Assembly (NCBI GenBank): GCA_016800925.1
Contig: JABCPU010000845.1
Span: forward strand, 1 to 24,080
DNA: 24,080 nucleotides
Direction: 5' to 3'
DNA from: Suillus spraguei
Taxonomy: Eukaryota; Basidiomycota; Agaricomycetes; Boletales; Suillaceae
The translations under genes and the position numbers were made by a program. The notes under the pieces are model-generated. The model did not search any database. It worked only from the letters and a program-made list of their open reading frames with translations, and was not told the DNA's origin. Below, piece after piece: positions 19,061 to 24,080 of the stretch; the stretch's first letter is position 1; every line of letters begins with the position of its first letter.

Positions 19061-21067
19061 TTAAGTGTTGCTGTGAGCACCACCATGGCTGCTATGTGCT
19101 GCGCCATCCTGATGAGGCACGTCAACCCGTTCCAAGCGCCATCGAGGAGGCATCCTCAGTCTACCATGAGACCAACAGGAATAGTAGCACAGGAATGCCT
19201 TGCACCAATGCACATCTGGGAGCGAATCAATCTCAGCTGTGTCATTCTCATGTGGTACAGTAGCCTGTTGGCTAGACGAATGTCGGGTATCGTTTAATTT
19301 CCTGTATTCCGGTAGTTTGGCAGCAGCAAGTCGCTGTAGGATACAGATCAATAAAAAGGCACTGAGAAGGGGGAAAAATATTACAGTAAACTTCCGTCCT
19401 GGTATGACTTCAACGACTGGTGGTCCGAGGCTGTGTCTTGGCATAAAGAAAGAAAGATGCTGTCGTAGAAACTGCGAGACTCCGTTCGAAGGGGGAGGCG
19501 AGGAATCTATTTCGAGCTTGACACATACTCAGTACTCAGTCATGATGCGCGTTTGCTAAAAAAATGAAGACTCACCTGATCAAACTGAGTTGCAGTCTGC
19601 CCAGAGAGAGAGGATGGTAGAGGCAATGTAGCAGGGACCTGTGGTGCCATCATTGAGTCAATTGTAGAAAAACTGAGACACACAACCTACATCTAGGGGG
19701 TTACGAGGTTGTACAAGGGGTACCGTTCTTGTGCGAGGAGAGAAGTGTAGAACTTGGCGGAGGCGAACAAAAACAGGTTGTCGTGGGTTGATTGTAGGCA
19801 AAGATCTTTCTGGCCTAGGTATGATAGATACCGGTTGTCTGCGGCGCCCGGCAGGAGAACGACGAGTTGCGTCAGACTGCAATCATAGTAATGAGTGGGT
19901 GGTATAAAGTATAATGAGTAAAAGAATGAGATGCACACATTTAGTAGGCTATTAAGGGCTGACTTTTGACGTGCGCTGATCTGTAAGAGAATGTTAAGAT
20001 ATGAACAACATATGTCTGCAGGGAATGCGTACACGGGCTTGAGTAAGGACATCAGGTGGAGTGTGGCATATGTAAATCTTGCAATCATCTCTTTCGTACG
20101 TTGTGTACACTAACTGGCGCGAATTGGGTGAGAAGATAAGGTGGCCAGGATTCTGAATGTCGAATGAAGCGAGGAGTCGGCGAGACTCGAAAGCCCAGAG
20201 CTTGATGGTGTTGTCAAAGTAAGAACTACTGACAAGGAGAGCACCACCAAATGCCAGTGAAAGTGCTAGACCATGGACAAGTTTGGTGTGCCCTTCAAAG
20301 GGAACTCCCACAATCTCCAACGTCGACGCGTCAAACTCGTAGATCGTGTTGGTGAGGTCATGCAGATCCGACGAATCAATCAGATTTGGTTGAGAGCTGA
20401 ATCTCAATTCCAATGCGGCTATGATCGTTTTGTTTTTGTTTGTCCAGAAAACTGGCGAATTTGAGAATCCTCTGGGTTCGTGTTTCCCTATCCTGACATC
20501 CAAGTTTTGTGAATGGATATCCCAGACTTCAAGGCCCGCTCCCAAACCTGACTTGACCCGGTTCCGGTCCGTGGAAAATCGGACCGCACCCACCCGACCA
20601 ATGCACTTGAATGGACCAGCCACGAGTTTCCCAGTCTCCAAGTTCCATATCCGCGCTGTTTGGTCTTCTGACCCGCTAGCTAGCAGTGTGCTATCTGCAA
20701 AGATATCAACTGTGTTGACATCCTGTGAGTGGCCTTCAAATGTTTTTACAATCCCCGTCCCAATCTCAAAGGCTTTCAGCTCCCCGCCATTGTCTTTGCC
20801 ATCTCCACTTCCAGTGACAACCCATCGACCATTCTTTGATACCGCCACTGCCCATACCTTCTTCTCGCAAATATCCCGCACTCCCTCCATCTCTTTACCC
20901 GCCTTCAGATCCCATTGCCGAGTAGTCCCGTCCAAAGATCCGCTGATCATTTGCTGGCCACCCGGAAAGTAGGACATGGAATTAATGCCACCTCCATGGC
21001 CCTTCAAAGTCGTTTCCAGTTTCAGAATCGATTTTGTGGTGGCTGCCTTCGTCGATGCAGAAGCCAT
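19061..21067 (-). CDS. WD40 beta-propeller protein with Pro-rich C-terminal extension
   Basis: Exons: 21067-20033, 19980-19939, 19876-19691, 19638-19576, 19516-19061; about 593 aa, no frame breaks. Exon 1 (345 codons) encodes seven WD-type blades, for example LKGHGGGINSMSYFPGGQQM...TTRQWDL, FEGHSQDVNTVDIF...TARIWNL and FEGHTKLVHGLAL...TIKLWAF. It ends CHTPPDVLTQAR, as in a large agaricomycete family I recall. Short exons 2-4 add ALNSLLNSDATRR, an Arg/Pro-rich stretch (QPVFVRLRQVLHF) and TLPLPSSLSGQTATQFDQ. Exon 5 carries PPVVEVIPGRK, a hydrophobic stretch (VIFFPLLSAFLLICIL) that could be a membrane segment, and WCKAFLCYYSC. The propeller should be a protein-interaction scaffold; partners are unknown. 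The splice acceptor of exon 5 (19517) is my least certain border. Confidence 0.82.
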
Positions 21068-22572
21068 AGTTGCGTCTCCGTGAACGAAGCCTTAAGGTAG
21101 TTGAGTACGGGCAAGGTGTTGTTCGAAGGTGAGGTCTCCTGGCGTCAGTGTATTCTATGACGGACGCTGGCAGCGATTCGAAGATAGGTCCCCCTGGTCA
21201 AACCAGACGTCAGTCCATACCTGCTGAAAATACCAATGATATCTCGGTGTTACCAAGAGGTTCCGGTTAGCAGTAATGAACTTGAGGAGCGATGAGGGAT
21301 AAATTTCTGAATGTGAGCGCAGGTGCTGCCTTGCATAATACCCTAACATGCCTCTTCTGCATAGCCCACCTGTGCTGTGCACGGTGCTTTGACCATTCAT
21401 CACATTTTCTTCTCTTGGCTTCTCGGCTCACAGCCATGGCTTAGGCGCTCATTGATCAATGCAACCTGTATCTGTGGTTATTTGCTGTACAGGCGGATTG
21501 ACTATTCGGTACACTGCCATGCCTCCTTCCTTGAAACTTCGAATACCGATCCATCTTGTTGCACACCTATCATGATAACGGGTCCTTTATCGCAGCACCC
21601 CCACAACGTGATTAATGAAAACTGGCTTTCATTGATCACACTCTGGGGGTGCTGCGGGGGACGTTTCAGGTACAGGCCCTGTTGATGGATAGTGCACTGC
21701 CATGTGATGAGAAAGACGACCCGTGGGTATTCATTTCATCCTTCAAGTTTGAATGCTCAGACCCCTTCACTCAACCATGCAGACCCCATCCAATCCTATA
21801 TCCACCAATCTTATGTCACCTTCCTCAACATGGACAACAATGACGTAGGGTTGCTCTTGAGTGGAGTGGAGAGGACAATTGATACAGGTTTCCGGTGCTA
21901 CGGCAGTAGGTAGTATACTATGGTGAGTGTTTACGTTGTCCTTGTTACTAAAAAATCTTTCTTTCACATAATAAGAAGCATGTCAGACACGTGTGCTCGT
22001 AGCACTATACACGACGCTCAGCTTCCCGCACATAATAAACTGGCGTATGCTGGTGAGTTGTCTTGAGACATCGTTTTGATAAACATACGATGCTTCAGTT
22101 CAACGCACTAGCATAAGAACAGTATGCGTACGCAACCGCTTAGATATCAGGTATGGCATGTATTTGAAGACGCACAAAAGTGGGCAGCATAGCAGGAACA
22201 TGAAACGTGCAAGGCAGAACAGAGTAGCGATCAATTTCTTCACAACATATACTTACTCCTCAAATCTTCCTTTGGCACGCTGCGATGAGAACAAGTGATG
22301 GCAAACTTTTTACCAAAGTCTGCATGGATTTTCTTATTTCATCTCTTGGTATAGTATGTACTCACTCGTTACTTACAAATTATGCATAATCACATTAATT
22401 AATCATGGCATGTAGTACGAGGGCTGACGAGGTACGACAGACAGCAAATTCCTCTAATCCTACACCGTCAATTAAGTCCTTGAGCTTCGTAACATAGGTA
22501 CGAAATACAAGTCCAATTCAAGTACGTCCATATGAATTCATACAATGAAAACCTTCCTCCAATGTCCACCAT
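21068..22572. other. 1.5-kb intergenic region
   Basis: It is the upstream region of the WD40 gene and the 3' side of the secreted-protein gene. Apart from the hairpin at 21591-21656 I see an AT-rich patch near 22376-22406 and a duplicated attcatacaatg (22535 and 22571), but no exon or RNA gene. Confidence 0.45.
21591..21656. repeat. 66-bp hairpin: 30-bp arms, 6-bp loop
   Basis: Left arm 21591-21620 (CGCAGCACCCCCA...), loop ACTGGC 21621-21626, right arm 21627-21656 (...TGGGGGTGCTGCG). Twenty-six of 30 positions pair; the four mismatches cluster at arm positions 14-22, and the outer 13 bp and inner 7 bp are perfect. No TA duplication is seen at its ends. It could be a foldback transposon relic or a small-RNA precursor. 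Confidence 0.8.
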
Positions 22573-23105
22573 TCATACAATGTTCACTGTTGCATTGCGG
22601 TATTCAAGCAATGGGGTCAAATCAGCCTATAAAATCAGCCTCAGATTACGAATGGAAATAAGAACTAAAGATCTCGTACCCCAAGGAGACACAAGTGCGT
22701 GAGCGTAAAGATCGCAAGACCCTCTGCAAGGTAAGACGGTACAGTGACGGTAAAGTTCTGGTAGGAACCATCAATCCCAAGAGTGTGAGTGTCAGGTGTC
22801 CAAGGTCCTGCATAGAGTACAGATCCCAACCCATCTGCAGGGTCGGGGCACGAGCCGTCCACGCAGGATTTGATTCCCAAGGCGATGCCAACCTGAATAC
22901 AGTCTGCCATGGATACCTATGGCACCTGTTAAAGTGACGCATGATACTCAGAAACAGACCAACTACCAACCGGTTGAATAACTTGAGCATCCAATTCCTG
23001 ACCGGGGCAGAAGCTGTCCCCATTCTGAGGGTACCCTAGCTCGATTGTCTGAGCCAAGGTAGTAGCAATTCCTGCAGCAAAGACAGCTATGCGTTTGAAG
23101 AGCAT
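22573..23105 (-). CDS. Small secreted protein (141 aa), agaricomycete-type
   Basis: Exons 23105-22971, 22916-22680 and 22626-22573, introns GTTGGT...TAG and GTACGA...TAG, frame intact to TGA. Residues 1-18 form a signal peptide (MLFKRIAVFAAGIATTLA). The mature part reads IELGYPQNGDSFCPGQEL, VGIALGIKSCVDGSCPDPAD, LGSVLYAGPW, GSYQNFTVTVPSYLAEGLAI and PLLEYRNATVNIV. Three to four Cys and two N-glycosylation sites (NFT, NAT) fit an extracellular beta-sandwich. I recall this layout (YPQNG, C...CPDP, LYxGPW, NFTVT.P) in uncharacterised small secreted proteins of Boletales and other mushrooms; function is unknown. The neighbours give no clue to its role. Confidence 0.82.
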
Positions 23106-23179
23106 GTTAATGGGATGTTGATTGCGAGGGTTAAGGCGCTCTCTAGGTCATTGCTTGTCTTGCCAATAAGTTGTGCAAC

Positions 23180-23185
23180 TTTATA
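23180..23185 (-). promoter_or_regulatory. TATA box of the small secreted protein gene
   Basis: The minus strand reads ggggTATAAAgttg, 75 bp upstream of the ATG at 23105, an ordinary distance for a highly expressed fungal gene. Confidence 0.5.
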
Positions 23186-23531
23186 CCCCTTGAAGGGGGA
23201 ATTGGTATTGAGTTTCAATCGATACATAGATTGCGTCATGTATTGAACCCACCTGTCATGACATACGGTGATGAAATGCTCGATTCATGTACACGGGCAC
23301 TTGTAGCCAGAGTCCAGGTTATGCTGATTGCAGGAAAGGCCTCTGAAGAGGACGGAATTGTCATCACTGCCACAGAATCGTACAGCAGCTCAACGTTCAA
23401 CAACGGCAAAGTGGGCTAGGCTCACTCCCTGGACTTGGCGCACAGGAAGAGACAGACACCAGCGGATGTTGAACAGGGAAGCGTAGTAAGCACCGTGACT
23501 TCCGATCGGCGATGTTAGTAAGTTCCAGTGA

Positions 23532-23962
23532 TCCATCGACGCATTACATAACAGAGACTTGGCAGCCTCCCTCATGAATGTCAATGTCCAGCTTGCAGCC
23601 GTATCATAGTTTGGATGTACATCACTCAGTATACAGGATGAAGCGGCGACGAATTTCAAAAACAAACGTATCTCACAAGAATCCTCGATGCATCCAACGA
23701 CTCGCCCGAATTGCAAGTTTCGTCATTTTTCATACAATATTCAAACAAGCTGCACGTTCCGACTCGGTCCGGTGCCAAATCAATACGGCAAACTCTTTTA
23801 GCTGCTCATCCCAAGACCGGTCGACAGTTTCATCAAGATTGTCAATAGGCTCTTTCAACGGCTGAAGTCGAACCTTCGCAAGGTCCTCGTGAGATCTCGT
23901 CGGCCTCTGTGGTTCTCGAACAAAAATCCCCTATATTCGAAGACTCCCGCGACCTACACTAG
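23532..23962 (+). pseudogene. Decayed gene fragment, copy B of the 18732 repeat
   Basis: An exon-like start (23532-23600) reads SIDALHNRDLAASLMNVNVQ/LAA and ends at GTATCA; an acceptor at 23636 leads to DEAATNFKNKRIS. The frame is then disrupted, with coding-like pieces in other frames (ILDASNDSPELQVSSFFIQY). It recovers at 23864 as EVEPSQGPREISSASVVLEQ, ending RDLH and TAG at 23962, parallel to copy A. The putative intron is 36 bp here and only 17 bp in copy A, too short to splice there. Family unknown. Confidence 0.45.
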
Positions 23963-24000
23963 TAGAATTCACATATCAGCCTTAGAGCCACACCTGAAAG
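23582..24000 (+). repeat. Dispersed gene-fragment repeat, copy B
   Basis: DNA-level counterpart of 18732-19052 in the same orientation, about 4.85 kb apart. Relative to A it has an extra ~85 bp near 23710-23790. The two copies bracket the WD40 and secreted-protein genes. Confidence 0.68.
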
Positions 24001-24080
24001 CACTTAGTACTCACGCTTCGTCAGAATCCGGGTGAAAACTGAGCCCTGCCCTTCTAGTGTTTCTTCGATTGATATCCCAT

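Noticed and set aside
22573..22626. Apparent frame change at the end of the small secreted protein
   Set aside because: On re-reading the bases, exon 3 gives ADLTPLLEYRNATVNIV and stop in frame; there is no break.
1..24080. CRISPR arrays, bacterial operons or phage genes
   Set aside because: The intron-rich eukaryotic gene structure and the absence of regularly spaced identical repeats rule these out.

Overview
The window looks like accessory sequence from an agaricomycete (mushroom-forming basidiomycete). The genes are cut by many introns of about 45-60 bp with GT(A/G)NGT donors and CAG/TAG acceptors, and several products belong to protein families that I know only from Agaricomycetes. The mix (expanded WD40 family, small secreted 'YPQNG' protein, SAP-like protein, psq-HTH protein) suggests Boletales, but that is recalled knowledge and not proven by the sequence.

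Layout. 1-926 (-): 5' part of a lineage-specific gene leaving the window on the left, frameshifted at an A8 run. 1147-2455: a 1,309-bp element with perfect 40-bp terminal inverted repeats and TA target duplications; it encodes only a psq/CENP-B-type helix-turn-helix protein with a decayed tail. 2760-4082 (+): a five-exon SAP-like gene. 4137-4820 (-): the 5' end of a Ty1/copia retrotransposon (gag start, half-tRNA primer site, probable LTR). 4993-5595: ~70-bp intron-like repeats interrupted by a dead LINE RNase H fragment. 5709-5975 (+): a possible tiny gene. 6548-8014 (+): a polyporopepsin-like aspartic protease with intact exons but both catalytic motifs ruined. 8733-9526: a diverged tandem duplication. 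10349-11600 (-): a decayed FHA-domain gene. 13152-14589 (-): an intact nine-exon alpha/beta hydrolase, divergent from 14845-17841 (+), a coiled-coil/Myb gene with a one-base break inside the Myb repeat. 18285-18461 and 18732-19052: coding debris. 19061-21067 (-): an intact WD40 gene. 21591-21656: a strong 30-bp-arm hairpin. 22573-23105 (-): an intact small secreted protein. 23532-23962 (+): a second copy of the debris seen at 18732-19052.

The genes do not form an evident pathway. Sound single-copy-looking genes (hydrolase, WD40, secreted protein) are interspersed with transposon remnants and broken members of expanded families. Breaks are mostly single-base indels in short runs or CGA-to-TGA-type stops, so each needs read-level checking before it is called biological. 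The most interesting items are the proteolytically dead aspartic protease, the TIR element carrying an HTH protein without a visible DDE domain, the intron-like tandem repeats and the hairpin. All exon boundaries are my own reading of splice signals and reading frame; none has transcript support here.
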